Positions 30,876 to 42,836 of a DNA stretch of 64,000 bases are shown here, in pieces. The notes below the pieces were generated by a model. It made no database searches, had not been told where the DNA came from, and was given only the letters and a program-made list of their open reading frames with translations. The stretch's first letter is position 1. Each line of letters opens with the position of its first letter. The DNA is from Zymoseptoria tritici IPO323 (Eukaryota; Ascomycota; Dothideomycetes; Mycosphaerellales; Mycosphaerellaceae), in the NCBI RefSeq assembly GCF_000219625.1, contig NC_018216.1, forward strand, positions 2,356,001-2,420,000, written 5' to 3'. The position numbers were made by a program, and so were the translations under genes.

Positions 30876-33800
30876 TCAATTCTTCCTTCCTCTCTGACTG
30901 TGGTATATCGCCGGAAGTCGATTCTTCCCAACAGAACTCGGTGTGCTCGGAGAGGAAGCCGCCTCGCAGGATCCCTCACGAACCGGCGAAATGGCGTCCT
31001 CATTTGCTCCGTTCTCAGAAGCCATGTACTGTTCATGAAGCTCCTGCTGCGAATGGCTGTAGGTTCGGAACATTTCCAGCGCTTCGTCGAGAGTGTCAAC
31101 TTCCTTCGGCTGGCCTTTGTTGGTGAGCTGGAAGTCGGAATCGTGGATCACGTCCTCGTCTTCATCATTGTAGCCTTGCTCGAGAAGACCGACATCGCTC
31201 TTGCATTGCGCTTCTTCAGGGGAGATAGCGCTGCTCGGCAGACTCTCATATCCTTCGAGGCGGCAATGAAATTCGGATCCCACGGCTGCTGTCGATGCAG
31301 ATGTCGGTAAATCAGGCAGGTCTTCGTACTGCTCGCCCGTACCCATGCCCGCCATGGCGACCTGGAAGACGTAGTGCTCTGCAATCGCCTGCTGCAAGCT
31401 CTTCTCAAGCTCTTCAGACGTTTGCGTGAGAGAGTCGTTTCGCCGCTCGCAGCGATCAGAAGCCTCGTCTCCTTTGCTGCCAAGGTCCGATTCGGAAGAG
31501 TTGTTGGGCACGTAGCCGATCAAGGAAATGCTCGACTTGCTGCCATTCGCAAGGTTGCCTGTGACCAGCTGGAGATTTGGGCGAAGCGGCTGGATGACTT
31601 CGGACGCATCGGCGTCGAACTCGTGTCGCGGAGTTGAATGCGAGTCGAACAAAGCGTTGTATCGCATGTTGCGGTTTGATCTCTTCAGGTCGTGTTCCAG
31701 GCGGCTGCCTATACCAGGACTGCTGACGGAAGGACTCACGTCTGGCGTTGTTCGGTCAAATTGGCTCTGGTCTGAAGATCTCTGGCTCCTCTCTGCAATG
31801 GCCTGGTTAGGGGATGGACCCTCATTCGAGATCATGCAGTGTCCTTCGGGGCCAGCCTGTACCCAGTCTCTCACCGCGAAGTTCCAAAACACGTCTCCAA
31901 CATCCGTCGAGTGAGTGGTACTAGCACGACTGCGACCTGGACTGGGAGTTTGCGAGGTGGAAATCCGCTTGTAGACGTTAGACATCAGCTGCACAGGCGA
32001 CCGTGACGAGTCTTCCGTGTCAACGCCTGAAAGAGGCTCAGTCTTAACACCGTCGGACCGAGCATCATCGTACACTGCAACATCGTCGAGATCAATGAGA
32101 GCCGGGAACATATGTCTGATGTTGAAGTCGTCATAGTCGCCTGATCCGGACAGCTCAGAGTCCCGAAAGTTGGTGCGCGATTTCAGCACGTGGAGCTCCT
32201 CTGCTACTGATCGATAAACAGGCCATGGTTTGCAGTCGTCCGCATCTTCGACATGCTTGTGGGATACACACTCTTTGGACAGCTGATAGACTGCTGCATG
32301 GTTAGTGGCATCCCTCGAAGGACTGCGAGGATATTACTTACCAGCAACGTCCTCAACCTCGGTCGAAGTGTTGAGCACAGTCGGCTCGTCACTCACAGTG
32401 CGAGGCTCAAGCGAGTCCACAGCATGTACCATGATCTTGGGACGAAATGGCAGCTTGATGTCTCTATCCGACGAGGGAGACCGTCCAACATCACCAATCA
32501 CATTTCCTGGGGCGAAAGGATCGTCGCTTTTCCACTCGCCATCTTTCGGATCGCGGTGGCCGGCTTCGGGATCTTGCAGTCGGGCCAACTGACGAGTGAG
32601 GTTGGGCATGTCGGTAGGACAAGACTCGATCGTGGTTAACGAGCTCTCATGCCGGAGTTCTTTTGGCACTCCTGGTCCTAGGAGACCAGGACCAACGGAA
32701 TCTGTTGTCTCGACGGAATTGCCGTTGCCCTGCTTGGCTATGCCGTCGAGTGAGATCATCCTTTTCAAAGATTTCGCGGTCTTCTTTCCCGCCCGATCGA
32801 CGCTTCTCTCGAAGAGCTCGGACGTCGCCTCCATCTTCGCTCCATCCAACTCGAAGTTGAACGTGGATCCAGGCATCGGAGTGGTAGGTACATGATCCTG
32901 CGGGACAATACCAGACTCGTCCGCTAGGAAGTCTGCAAAGGGCGATACTGGCTTCCGCATTGTGGAGCTGACATTGTTGAGTGGTCCTTCAGTCGCCACA
33001 CAAATGTAAAAGGTCGGAGATTTGATTGTAGTTGCGTTGCCTGGAGTCGCGAGCCCGATCAATCCATCTGCGCGCGTTTCGGGCGGCGATTGTCCAAAGT
33101 TCGACGGCATCAATGCACCATGCTCAAGATCGAGAGACAGAGATGGAGCAGGAATGTTGATCGGTGACGACGGAAGCGGCACCTCAGCAGCCGCTTTCGT
33201 GGGCGAGGGACGGCTCATTCTGGCTGGCGAGCCACTGCGAGGTGAGGTTGTCATGCGTCGAATGCTTCCAACTAGACTCTTGCCCAGACTCGACTTGCGT
33301 CCGTGGCCTTTGGCTGGTAGATCGTTGCTTTCGCCTTTCCGAGAGGTGTCCTCGCTATCCTGACCTTCCAGATCGAAGTTTTCTGCTCCGGCACCTCCAT
33401 ACTTGGACTGGACTTCATTTCCCGTGATTTCGGCCAAAGCACCGCGCTTCTGACGGGATCTGGAGCTCATATGGACGTGGTGGCGGAGCGAAGTCATTGC
33501 GGTCTTGGGCGTGAAGCTGCGTTGGCGGTCGCTGCAAGGGCGGAGCGGCGTGAGGGAGCTCGTGTCCTGTGCACTGTCGCCGACGGAATCTTCTTCGGCG
33601 AGGATGGCATCGGTACGGTCTTCGAAAATGCTGCTGGGACGGGTGAGCACCTTGAGCCAGACCAAAGACTGAGGTTACGATCAGACTTACTCATCGCCTG
33701 CTCGGCTGGAAGTCTCCCCACGCAGTGCGTCGATATATCCCTTTGCAGACAAGGCGCCGCGGGACAAAGTCTCACGAGCGCTGCCGAACCACGACTTCTT

Positions 33801-33971
33801 GTGAGTCAAAGACAGGGTGTTATCTAGGTTTCCTGTCGAAATGTCAGACGGTTTTGTCAGCGGTCCATCGAGCCAAGTACCTTGCAGAGCGTCTCGAGCG
33901 GGCGAAGGCGAAAATGAGAACCCATCGCCACGTTCGAGCTGTGGTGTGGTAATGTCCTCTCGTTGTGGCAT
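30876..33971 (-). CDS. Large, mostly disordered protein of unknown function
   Basis: Minus-strand gene modelled with three exons (33971-33691, 33633-32342, about 32293-30876) giving about 996 residues. Exon 1 starts MPQREDITTPQLERGDGF. The first intron uses an acceptor just upstream of the D-SIFEDRTDAILAEED join, because the nearer AG breaks the frame. The second acceptor is a CAGCAG pair, so one residue may vary. The sequence is rich in Ser, Pro, Asp and Glu, with basic Ser-Pro patches (SIRRMTTSPRSGSPARMS) that look like kinase targets. No domain, helix or membrane segment stands out. It is probably a conserved fungal regulatory or cytoskeletal protein, but no function can be assigned. Confidence 0.65.
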
Positions 33972-34442
33972 GGTCACCGTGTGTTCAGGTCATGCTCGTC
34001 GTCTAAGGTTGCAATTGTTTCGCTCGACGAGTTCGGCGCTGAACCTGTCTGGAGAAGGTTCGCGTTGTTGACTGCCCTGGAATCTGGTAGCTAGGCGGCA
34101 GTGCATGTGCTTTCCTGGTGTGGATGTCAGTCATTGCAGCATTGGGCAGTGACATCTAAAAGATTTGCCATGAAGGCAATAACGCCCAGCCTCACGGTCC
34201 GCCACAATTCCGCAAAAACGCAGAGAAGGGCTTCGCGACGCGAATCGCTGGAAGCGGTCGCCGCTTCTTCTTGGAAAGTCCGAAATGTGTCGAAGTGTGT
34301 CGTTATTTTATGAGACAGATTCTGTACACCGGGATTCCCACTATCCAGTGGACCAACAAGGTCGCGATCCAACCCTCTGCTTGATATATCTCACGCCCGA
34401 GGAACGCTGTGCTGTCACCCAGTGAACTCTTCAGATCGCAGT
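33972..34442. other. Intergenic, about 0.47 kb
   Basis: Promoter side of the large disordered-protein gene and 3' flank of the glycosyltransferase gene. No further feature is recognised. Confidence 0.45.
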
Positions 34443-35807
34443 CTAGTACTCTCTCAATCCATCTGCCTTTCTCAACTCGACGAACGACTCGCTCGCGTAT
34501 AATTCCAGCAAATTCGTCCATGTTCCATTGAAATAGTCCCGGGCCCAGGGAATCTGCGCGATATTGGACCACAGCTTCTCGTGGACGATCTTGAAAGCAC
34601 CTTCATCGCCAGGTTGCGGGAAATATCCGTTCCACTCGCGGGAGATAAAACTCGGTGAGAACGGACCTTCTGGCGAATACGCATACGACAGGAATGCCTG
34701 CTCTGCCATCTTGCTGTCATACTTGTCTTCGTCCCTCATCAAGCGCAACAGTCTCATGTGCATGGCCTTGTTCGGCGAGAAGACCATGACTCCGACGTTG
34801 ATACCGTAGCCAGGAACTTGGGTACCCGTAAAGGTGTATTTGCAAATGTCCTTGACTTTCGACTTGTCGTCGTCAGAAAGCTTTGACTTGTCGCATTTCT
34901 TCGAGGGCGCGATGTCAAAGATCTTGTCGATGTTTACCACTGGGAAAGCGTCTAGGTCGAGAAAAGCAATTCGTGAGAAGTCGGTCTGCTCCCACATGTT
35001 GAGCTTCATGAAGAGATCTCGCCAGCGTGCGTATGTCTGCGCCTCGGGGTGCCATTCGAGGAGATCAAGCTCACGCACGATAGCGCCTGCCGCTTGAAGC
35101 AGATCCCGCTTATTCTGTTCGACGAAGGGAGCGACGAATACCGTCAAGGGATGCTCGATGGACTTTGAATTGGGATCCCATAGAAGACGATACGCCATTT
35201 GCTGGGCTGCGACAAAGTAAGGATCGTATAGTGTCGCATTCCGAGTGGCGTACACAGTCGCAAACGTCTCGTGCCCTGGCCCATGGTAGTTGTGAGGCTT
35301 GTATCGGCGGAGCAAGCGGGCGTCAAACTCGGGCATGGCGAATGTCTCCAGATCGTTTTGAAACTTGAACTTGATCTCGTTGAATTCGTCATTAGGATCC
35401 GGTTCAGGATAACCTGGCGTATGGGGCATTTGGGGCCTCCCTTTGCCATCACTTTTCTGATCGGCATCGTTTGGTTTCTTCGCCTCGCTTGTGTTCTTGG
35501 CCTTCTCCTCTCCAGCTTCAGACCTCAGCCCCCCGGCCTCTTTCCTTTCCTTTTCCTTCTTTGCCTTTGCCACGTCGCTCTCTATCCCGCTCGCAAACAC
35601 CTCTTCCTCTCTTCCGGACTGCTCATGCTCTCTTGACGGTGAAGTCTCAGGCGTTTCGGAGAGTGCCCTTACGGGATTTTTCAGGTCCACCTTGGTCAAA
35701 TCCGGTCTCCATCCTGCCACTGATTCGACCGACGTCCACGATGACCAGACTATGAGGATTGCCATGACTCCGATCACGAAGCAGATCTTCCTGAGCCCGC
35801 ACAGCAT
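34443..35807 (-). CDS. Type II membrane glycosyltransferase, GT8 (glycogenin-like) fold
   Basis: Predicted Golgi glycosyltransferase of the GT-A/GT8 type. One exon, 454 residues from ATG 35807. An upstream in-frame ATG at 35939 would add 44 residues that look like leader sequence; starting at 35807 puts a membrane anchor (ICFVIGVMAILIVWSSW) right after seven residues, as in type II enzymes. A Lys/Glu-rich stem runs to about residue 130. The catalytic part shows FAPFVE-like strands, a family-typical DRIAFLDLDAF-like region (here SRIAFLDLDAFPV, with the D-x-D metal site near residue 280), and GINVGVMVFSPN, the usual GT8 follow-on. The end includes SREWNGYFPQPGD. Donor and acceptor sugars are unknown. 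Confidence 0.82.
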   Translation of the reverse strand: MLCGLRKICFVIGVMAILIVWSSWTSVESVAGWRPDLTKVDLKNPVRALSETPETSPSREHEQSGREEEVFASGIESDVAKAKKEKERKEAGGLRSEAGEEKAKNTSEAKKPNDADQKSDGKGRPQMPHTPGYPEPDPNDEFNEIKFKFQNDLETFAMPEFDARLLRRYKPHNYHGPGHETFATVYATRNATLYDPYFVAAQQMAYRLLWDPNSKSIEHPLTVFVAPFVEQNKRDLLQAAGAIVRELDLLEWHPEAQTYARWRDLFMKLNMWEQTDFSRIAFLDLDAFPVVNIDKIFDIAPSKKCDKSKLSDDDKSKVKDICKYTFTGTQVPGYGINVGVMVFSPNKAMHMRLLRLMRDEDKYDSKMAEQAFLSYAYSPEGPFSPSFISREWNGYFPQPGDEGAFKIVHEKLWSNIAQIPWARDYFNGTWTNLLELYASESFVELRKADGLREY

Positions 35808-36031
35808 GGTGGCGAAGCCGTGAACGCGGACGATAGCAGTCCAGGGGGGATGTAGACCGTGACCTCGTGGCCGATGGTGGTTCGTATCGGCTTGTGTCCT
35901 GGGGAGATATCTGTGAACAATGATGCGGTCGAAGGACATTCGAGAACTGTAAAGCCATTGAAGCAAGGGATGGTAAAGAAGCAAGGGCCCGCCGCACTAG
36001 AATCGAATGATCCACTGGTCTGGCATCGCCA

Positions 36032-37009
36032 TTACAGATGTACAACCTGCGCAGGTCGTCGATCTGCGTCCCGTGGACCTCCAACAGCAGCTGCATTGAC
36101 CAAAACAGTCTGTTCGAGCTCGTGATCCGTAATAGTCACCAGCATCTGAAGCAGTAGGATGAGCATCCGCAACAGAGCCCAAAGACCAGCCTTTCCTTCG
36201 CATATGTCTGCGTAATGACGTTCGAACAGGTCGTGTGAAAGCCTTTCTTGGCCATAACCATTGTGCATGTGGCCAAAGACATGGAGCAAGGGTTTGACTC
36301 GCCAAAGTTCGCGCAAGAGGAATCCATCGCCCTGCCCAGCCTCATCGAGGTGAAACCGTGGCGGTGAGTGCGTGACCAGTATGTCGACATCTTCTGCAAT
36401 CCGATTCGTAAAGACGTCGGTGTCTCGATCGTATTGAAAGGCCCAGGAACCATTCCTTCTGGTCTCCGGCTGTCCGTAGACTTTCAGACTGATGCCTCCA
36501 GGGAACTTCAAAGTGGTCGCCGAGTGCTCCAGGTAGATGACAGATCCCCAGCGTAGCGATCGCCCGCGGAAGCGAGTTTCCCCCAGCTCCGCGGCCTTTT
36601 GCTTGTCCAAAGCCATATCATGATTCCCCGCGATCACAACCTTATGCCTGTGAGGCTGTTGGTTCAGCCAATCGAGCTGCCCTTGAAGCTCCTCGACGGA
36701 GCCACCTGCGGTCATGTCTCCCGCGTGAATGAGAAGATCGCCAGGCGGTAATGCGGGCGTCGAATTGTGCGTGTCCGATATACACACCACATCGATTCCA
36801 AGGGGAAGCCCACGCGGGGATGAACGCGTGAAGCATTTCCGCGGCGTGTGAAGCGTTCTAGCTAGGCGTACGAGATACGACGCCTTCGAGAGCCGCTCAT
36901 AATAAGCAGGGCGATGGCTGTGAATCAGATCACCCAGGGCGGCCATGATCTCGCTCGCAGACAGTATCGAATCGGATGATATCGATGGGCAGTGTGACGG
37001 CTTGATCAT
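36032..37009 (-). CDS. Calcineurin-like metallophosphoesterase
   Basis: Metallophosphoesterase of the MPPED/239AB-like group. One exon, 325 residues. The two-metal site is complete: D79 and H81 (SDTHN), D98 (HAGDM), N129 and H130 (AGNHD), then THSPPRFHLD and GHMHNGYG near residues 215-250. There is an amphipathic N-terminal extension of about 70 residues; a later in-frame Met (M22) is a possible alternative start. A hydrophobic helix (LLRMLILLLQMLV) near residues 280-295 may touch membranes. The substrate (cyclic nucleotide, phosphoprotein or other) cannot be deduced. Confidence 0.85.
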   Translation of the reverse strand: MIKPSHCPSISSDSILSASEIMAALGDLIHSHRPAYYERLSKASYLVRLARTLHTPRKCFTRSSPRGLPLGIDVVCISDTHNSTPALPPGDLLIHAGDMTAGGSVEELQGQLDWLNQQPHRHKVVIAGNHDMALDKQKAAELGETRFRGRSLRWGSVIYLEHSATTLKFPGGISLKVYGQPETRRNGSWAFQYDRDTDVFTNRIAEDVDILVTHSPPRFHLDEAGQGDGFLLRELWRVKPLLHVFGHMHNGYGQERLSHDLFERHYADICEGKAGLWALLRMLILLLQMLVTITDHELEQTVLVNAAAVGGPRDADRRPAQVVHL

Positions 37010-37666
37010 TAGGAGCGGACCTCGAGAGGAGATGCCTTGAGCGAGCAGCGTTGAAATGCTTCAGGGGAAGGCTTGTATTGGTGAGAGGTCAACGTGTCAT
37101 TTAGATGGCAGGTGCCTGAATTGAGCCATGGAAGACTTTGTGTTGGGTGCTCCCGTCCCATGACCGGCCTCGCCGGCTACGATGCCCCGACGGACTACGC
37201 CTCTGTGCTCAACTTCATGCGGTGACGAGAGTCAATGGCCATTCTCGCCAGCAAAGATGCTGACGCTCGGAGAGAGCCATTGGATGAGCGCGACGGATTA
37301 GAGCTCGGAACGAGAATGACAGACCGACCCGTATGAGGTTCTACAACAGTCTTCCAGCGGCAGGTTCGAATCATCTCCTGAAAAGACTCGGCCATATTCG
37401 CACGCTGCGCTCATGTTGCTGATACAATGTCGGTCTTGGTGATGGTGAGATGGACCGTGGACGAACCTGGAAGTGACGGACCTGAGTCCGGCCCCAGACC
37501 TAGCGCGTGACAAGCGACGGATCGCGTTGATCTTTGAACTTCTCCAACCTCTCACTCTCCACCACCTTTGAGCTCCACAACTCTACCTCGTTTGCAAGAC
37601 ACAACACAGGCACCACCACTCCGAACACTTCACTTCTAGCTTCCCATCCATCCATCAATACTCACA
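37010..37666. promoter_or_regulatory. Divergent promoter region, phosphoesterase / RNA-binding protein
   Basis: About 660 bp between divergent start codons. The last 100 bases before 37667 are CT/CA-rich (CCACCTTTGAGCTCC, CACAACACAGGCACC), a common fungal leader pattern. A lone GGTTCGAATC at about 37364 resembles a B-box but no tRNA structure surrounds it. Confidence 0.5.
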
Positions 37667-38846
37667 ATGGCCGCCAACAAACCCGCTCCGTCATTCGATC
37701 AGCTGCTCCAGCAAAGTGAGAGAACCGCTCGAGGATGTCTTGGCCCCGCATACTGACCATTCCTGTCGCCAGGCCGTAAGAAGCGCCAGGCCGAAATCCT
37801 CGCGCAAGAGATCTTCGGAAAGGCTCGCTCAAGGACGCCTACGGGACCTCGTGCCAAACCTGCGCAGCCAGCTAGTCTAGCGAGTCGAGTCGGTGTCGCA
37901 AAGGTACGCGACCGCAGATGAACGACCTGTCTGGCTGCCGTACTCACCTCTCTTAGCAGCGTCCAGCTTCCCTCACGCGCACACAATCTGCTCCGGCACC
38001 ACGAAACGCACGGCAACCCCGTGCAACCCGTCCCGTCCAGGCCGCCGACACCAGCCGCCTCTCCAACGTAACCTACGCGCAGCCTTCCTCCGACCTCATC
38101 GGCGAACCTAAGAGCAATGGTTTCGGCGCGGTCCAGGAACAAGGTGCCGCCGGGTTCAACGTTAGGGGCGCTGCCGGAGGGCCACATGTTGTGATCGCGG
38201 AGAACTTCGCTCCAGGAACCACGGCCGCGGATATCGAAAGCGTCATGTTGGATGTGGGCGGACAAATGTCGGACTGCAAGCTCGTAGCCGCGCAGCCAAC
38301 AGTGATTGCCGAGATGACCTTCATCGAGCGCACGGGAGCTGAGACGGTGATTGGGACTTTCAATGGCAAGAAGGTGAGTACATCTGGAGTTGGGACATCT
38401 AGGGGAAAGGAATTGACTGAGACTTTCAGGCGGACGGCCGTACGCTCCACGTCTACTGGAAATCTAGCGGTACTGGCACATTCCGCGGCGCCAAACAACA
38501 ACAGCCATTGGATCTGCCAGCCCCTACCGAGGAAGATCCAATCGTGGTCGACGACGTTATGGAGCTCGATGAACATGCTCAGGCTCGTGAAGCCGAGGAC
38601 CGTCAGAGGGAAGAGCGTCGTCGTGGCTACAACGATTCTGCTGGATCTTTCCCAGCTGGACCCAAGGCAGACCGTGGTGGCTATGGGGACAACTACTACA
38701 ACAACCAGCGTCGTCCGCAGCAGTCCTACTCAGACGGGAGACAATCTTACAACGGAGGTGGCAGAGGTGGGCGGGATCGATACGATGATGGCGGACGAGG
38801 CAGATACCGGGACAACGGAAACCGCGGTCAGAGCTGGCGGCCATAG
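37667..38846 (+). CDS. RRM protein, ALYREF/Yra1-like mRNA export adaptor
   Basis: RNA-binding protein probably acting in nuclear mRNA export or packaging. Four exons (37667-37715, 37773-37903, 37960-38373, 38430-38846) give 336 residues. The N-terminal SFDQLLQQSRKKR resembles the short conserved helix of export adaptors. An RRM-like domain runs from about residue 135 (HVVIAENFAPGTTAADIESVMLDVG) to about 220 (GRTLHVYWK). It is followed by an acidic, then Arg/Gly/Tyr-rich tail ending with RGG/RYDD repeats and GQSWRP. The third exon has a tandem CAG acceptor (start 37957 or 37960). The RNP motifs are weak, so other RRM protein classes remain possible. Confidence 0.75.
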
Positions 38847-39440
38847 TAAGGCTTCACACGAAGGCTTATGGTTTGATTGTTGCGGTGTCACGAAGCCCGG
38901 GTCTCGAGAAGGACGTGCCATTGAGGGGCACGATTGGGGCGGTTATGGCATACCAGAGAGATGGCTTGTTGCCAGCATGGCCCTCTGGCGTTCGGAAATG
39001 TCCGTGCGGGCGAGGAGGTCTTCCAAGCGAGGAACATGTGTTTATGCTGTATGAATATCCTGAGCGTTCTGCTTCCCGGAGTCAATGGCATGAGAAACAG
39101 TCGTCAGTGTCGGCAGCATAGTGTGCAATGAAAGTTCAGTCCCCACAACGTGAACGAAAGTCCCTAAGGTACCTACCTAGTAGTGACTTGACTTTCAATG
39201 CTTCTCAATCTATAACGATGGCGTGACAACCCAAGTGATTCCTCAAAGCTGCTTTGGATCTATTGTCGGTTCGCTCGAGTAAATTCAGCCTCAGTCCCAA
39301 GACAATTACGAGCCAGAGTGACTTTCAGCGACAGCTGGGAAAAATACGCGAGCCGAGAGCTAGCTCAATTCGCGTCCGCCCATCGACCATCCACAAACAT
39401 ACAACGTTCCCGTTGGCATCACAATACGTTGGGCCATACA
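38847..39440. other. Intergenic upstream of NIC96
   Basis: About 590 bp; the reading frame ahead of ATG 39441 remains open but has no earlier credible start. It contains AAGGTACCTACCTAG near 39167. No other feature is seen. Confidence 0.45.
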
Positions 39441-42362
39441 ATGTCGCAGCTTGGACAGTCCGCGCAGGGCCCTCCGGCGCCAGCACCAGCATACTTTCAG
39501 GCGCTCCTCGAACGCGGCACAAAACGAACAAACAACGATGAACCGCAGCTACAACTCGGCCTGCAAGACATCGCCCGCAAGGTGCGCAACCTTGGGAAGG
39601 GCTTCACAGATGCGCGTGCCCATTATCTGCTCTCCGCCTCGGGCGTCAACACCAGCCAAGCGCTTCGTGACCTGGACGATCTGGTCGGTCCCCGAACCTC
39701 GCAGCCGCAACCAGCTGAGATTCCTGTTGGAGGAGTGAAAGAGACGTTGGCACAAACATATCAGAGCGACTTCCAGAAGATGGTGGAGAGCCATATCCAA
39801 AGGGCGCATGATGACTTTGATCAGATGATTGAGGAACGACTGCATGGTGTGGACTGGGATGCGCATCGCCAGAGAATTTACGAGCACTTTGGACTGAAGC
39901 GGCCGCAATCTCAGGACGAGCAGGCTACAGCTGGGGGAAGATCGACATTTGGACGGTCATCAAGACGTGTCGGAAGGGCTTCGACAGCAGCCGGCCAGTC
40001 GAGCTTTGGGATCTCAGGAATGGCCAGGTCTGTCATTGGAACTGCAGGTTCGCGTGGTGGAAGGAGCAGCGTATTTGCCGATGTCGCGGATAAAGCACCT
40101 GCTGAGGGCTTCCGCCTAGCTCCAGAGGATGGCATCTTGCGTAAGAAGCAGGAGAAATACTCGGACAAGGTGAAAGATCTCAATGTTGCTCGCTTGCAAG
40201 AGAAGGCCTACCCGCTCCTTACCAGATTTGCGAAGGTTGAAGAAGAATCCGAGGGCGAGGGCGACAAACTGCTGGTGTCTGCTTTCAAGGCACTTGTCTA
40301 CATGACAGGAGAGGATGTCACGAAGGAGAACATTTCCGAGCGTGGTGTGGTCCGCGAGCGACAATATGCTCAGGCATATCTCGATGACAATGAAAACTCC
40401 GCGGCCAACATCGCCATCCGCAAGCGCATCATCGAAGGATCGCGCAAATACTTGGAGGTCATGTACCTCGAAAAGGTCGAGACGACAGTGAGCAAGAACC
40501 CCCGGGAAGCCAATATGGGAGGTGTTCCGACAGCTTTGGCCAGAGTGAAAGGCTTTGTCAGAGTCTGTGCCGCACGCAAAGAACTTGGCTCGGACCTTGA
40601 GGTACTCCAGGAGCTGAACGGAGACTACTGCTGGCCCATCATCTTCTACCTCCTCCGGTGTGGACTGTTCAACGAGGCGCTCCAGTACGTTGATGACAAC
40701 ATTGCAGCATTCCGCCAGATCGATCGACAATTCATGCGCTATCTCAAAGCATACGTGGCCAGCGACGACCACCGATTGCCGCCGGACCTTCAGACTGGAA
40801 TCAATAACGAATATTCTCAACGAGTACGCTTAGCACCGGAAGACTCCATCGATCCCTACCGCATGACATGCTACAAGATTATCGGCCGTTGCGATTTGGG
40901 CCGACGGAGCTTGGAAGGCATTGCCAATGACATGATGGACTGGTTATGGTTGCAATTCTCCCTGGCGCGAGAGTACAACCGAGTCGACGAGTTTGCTCAT
41001 GAAGCATTCAGTCTCGCAGAGGTTCGTCAGTCCGTCAGGGATGTTGGAGAGCGGTACTTTGGTCCTGGAAACGAGATTGCCAACGCTCAAAGCACGCTCT
41101 TCTTCATGCAAATCCTCGCAGGCTTGTTCGAGAAAGCTGTCGCGGACCTATACCCTCACAACTACCTGTCGGCCGTGCACTTTGCCATTGGTCTCGACTA
41201 CTACGGACTCCTTCGCGTGAGCGACATCAATAACAGCGAAGACCTGCTCACCTACACTACCCGCCAGCAATCTCAAATCGCATTCGGCAGCATGATCGGG
41301 CTGTATACTCGCGACTTCAGGACTGCGAACGCTACCGCCGCGGTAGACTACATCACCCTAATCTGCTTGAATGCCGACTTGACTGGCGAACTTGGCAAGG
41401 CGCAACGTGAGCTCTGCCACCAAGCGCTCACTGAGGTGGTACTGGAGACTCGCGAGTTCGCGCAGCTCTTGGGCGACATTCGTGCTGATGGTCAGCGCAT
41501 CAAAGGCGCGATCGATCAGCGTCTCAGGCTGATCAAGATCGACAACGAGCGCGAGTTTCTTAAGCACATCACGCTTGTGGCCGCGAGAACAGCAGACGAG
41601 CAGGGACGTACGACCGACGCTTCTTTGCTGTACCACTTGGCAGAAGACTACCAAAAGGTTTACCAGGTGGTCAATGATGCAGTGTCTCTTGCGCTTACTA
41701 CCGAACTTGGCGATCAGCCAGCGCGTTTGATACCATTGAAGCCACGCAATACCGACGATCAGAACAACCAGGACCAGAGCCAGAACCAGACAAGTCTCAG
41801 TCTGACCGCCATCGATGATCCCGTGCAGCTTGCGAAGGATATCAAATCATTGTACAACAGCGACGCAATGTACCTCAACCGCATCGATCGCAAATACAGC
41901 GACTCTTGCGACGTTCTCCTATTGCTAGCGAAGGCCCGACAGGCACTTGAAGCCGGGCAGTGGGCTTCTGTCGTCGATGTGAGTTTCTCCCAATCTTCAC
42001 CTCGTCATATCCTCAATCACTAACACAACTCCCAGGCCGTCGCTCTATCAGACGTCATCCCCACCGAAACCGGAGGCAACATCTCCGCCATCCGCAGCAA
42101 AGCGCAAGCCTTCGACATGATGCCCGTGCCCGTGGCTCGCACGATCGGCCACGTCATGGTTTGGACGGTCATTGCGTGCAGCAATCAGGTCGAGCGCCTG
42201 CGACATCAGGAATTCGAGACGGGAATGCAGGCTCAGACGATCGAACGTTGTGTGCAGACGGCAAAGGACGTCATGGTCTTTGCGGGGTTGATCAGATACA
42301 AGTTGCCTGGAAGAGTCTGGGAGACGCTGGCTAGGGCTGGGCAGGACTTGGGAGCGTATTGA
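39441..42362 (+). CDS. NIC96: Nucleoporin Nic96/Nup93
   Basis: Scaffold nucleoporin of the inner ring, linking the Nsp1 channel complex to the pore scaffold. Two exons (39441-41978, 42036-42362) give 954 residues. The N-terminal region contains a predicted Nsp1-complex-binding helix. The alpha-solenoid starts around residue 270 and includes the conserved WPIIFYLLRCGLFNEAL, WLWLQFSLARE and HFAIGLDYYGLLR blocks. The last exon encodes MVWTVIACSNQVERLR and ends AGQDLGAY. Yeast Nic96 is 839 residues; the extra length lies mostly in the N-terminal Ser/Ala/Gly-rich linker. Confidence 0.93.
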
Positions 42363-42836
42363 AAGTGGTGTAGAAGGTCTGGGATACTAGAAGTCCGGCG
42401 ACGAACATGGAGCGAGTCGATTGACAGCACTCTTGGAATCAGCGAGGAGTCATGAGAGGAATTGAACGCATACGTGAACTGTACGATATCATTGGGACAG
42501 GATAGATCGCGCGAAGGCCATCGAGTCCGATACAGATGCCGAGCATGACTGTGACAAACCTCATGCAAGCGAAATAGGGTGATGTGTTCGTGCCTGCTAG
42601 GGGATGCGAAAGCGCTTCTGCAAACATCTCGCAAACCCATAAGTTTGCCGAAACGGGAAGTTCAACAACCTCAAAGGACAACGAAGCTCGGACTTGTTTG
42701 CAGCAAAACATTGTCTCAGATATGTTTGCCGCCAGCATACTCTCCCATATCTCCAATATACTACGATGGCCAGCTGCTCCACCAATAATCTCGACCATCT
42801 CATCCCATCTCATCCTCACCACACCGCTCCACCCAG
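42363..42836. other. Intergenic, about 0.47 kb
   Basis: NIC96 3' flank and promoter of the next gene, with CCTCACCACACCGCTCC just before the start codon. Nothing else is recognised. Confidence 0.45.

Noticed and set aside
37355..37380. Isolated B-box-like GGTTCGAATC
   Set aside because: No matching A-box, acceptor stem or T-stem surrounds it, unlike the four units at 53.9-55.4 kb.
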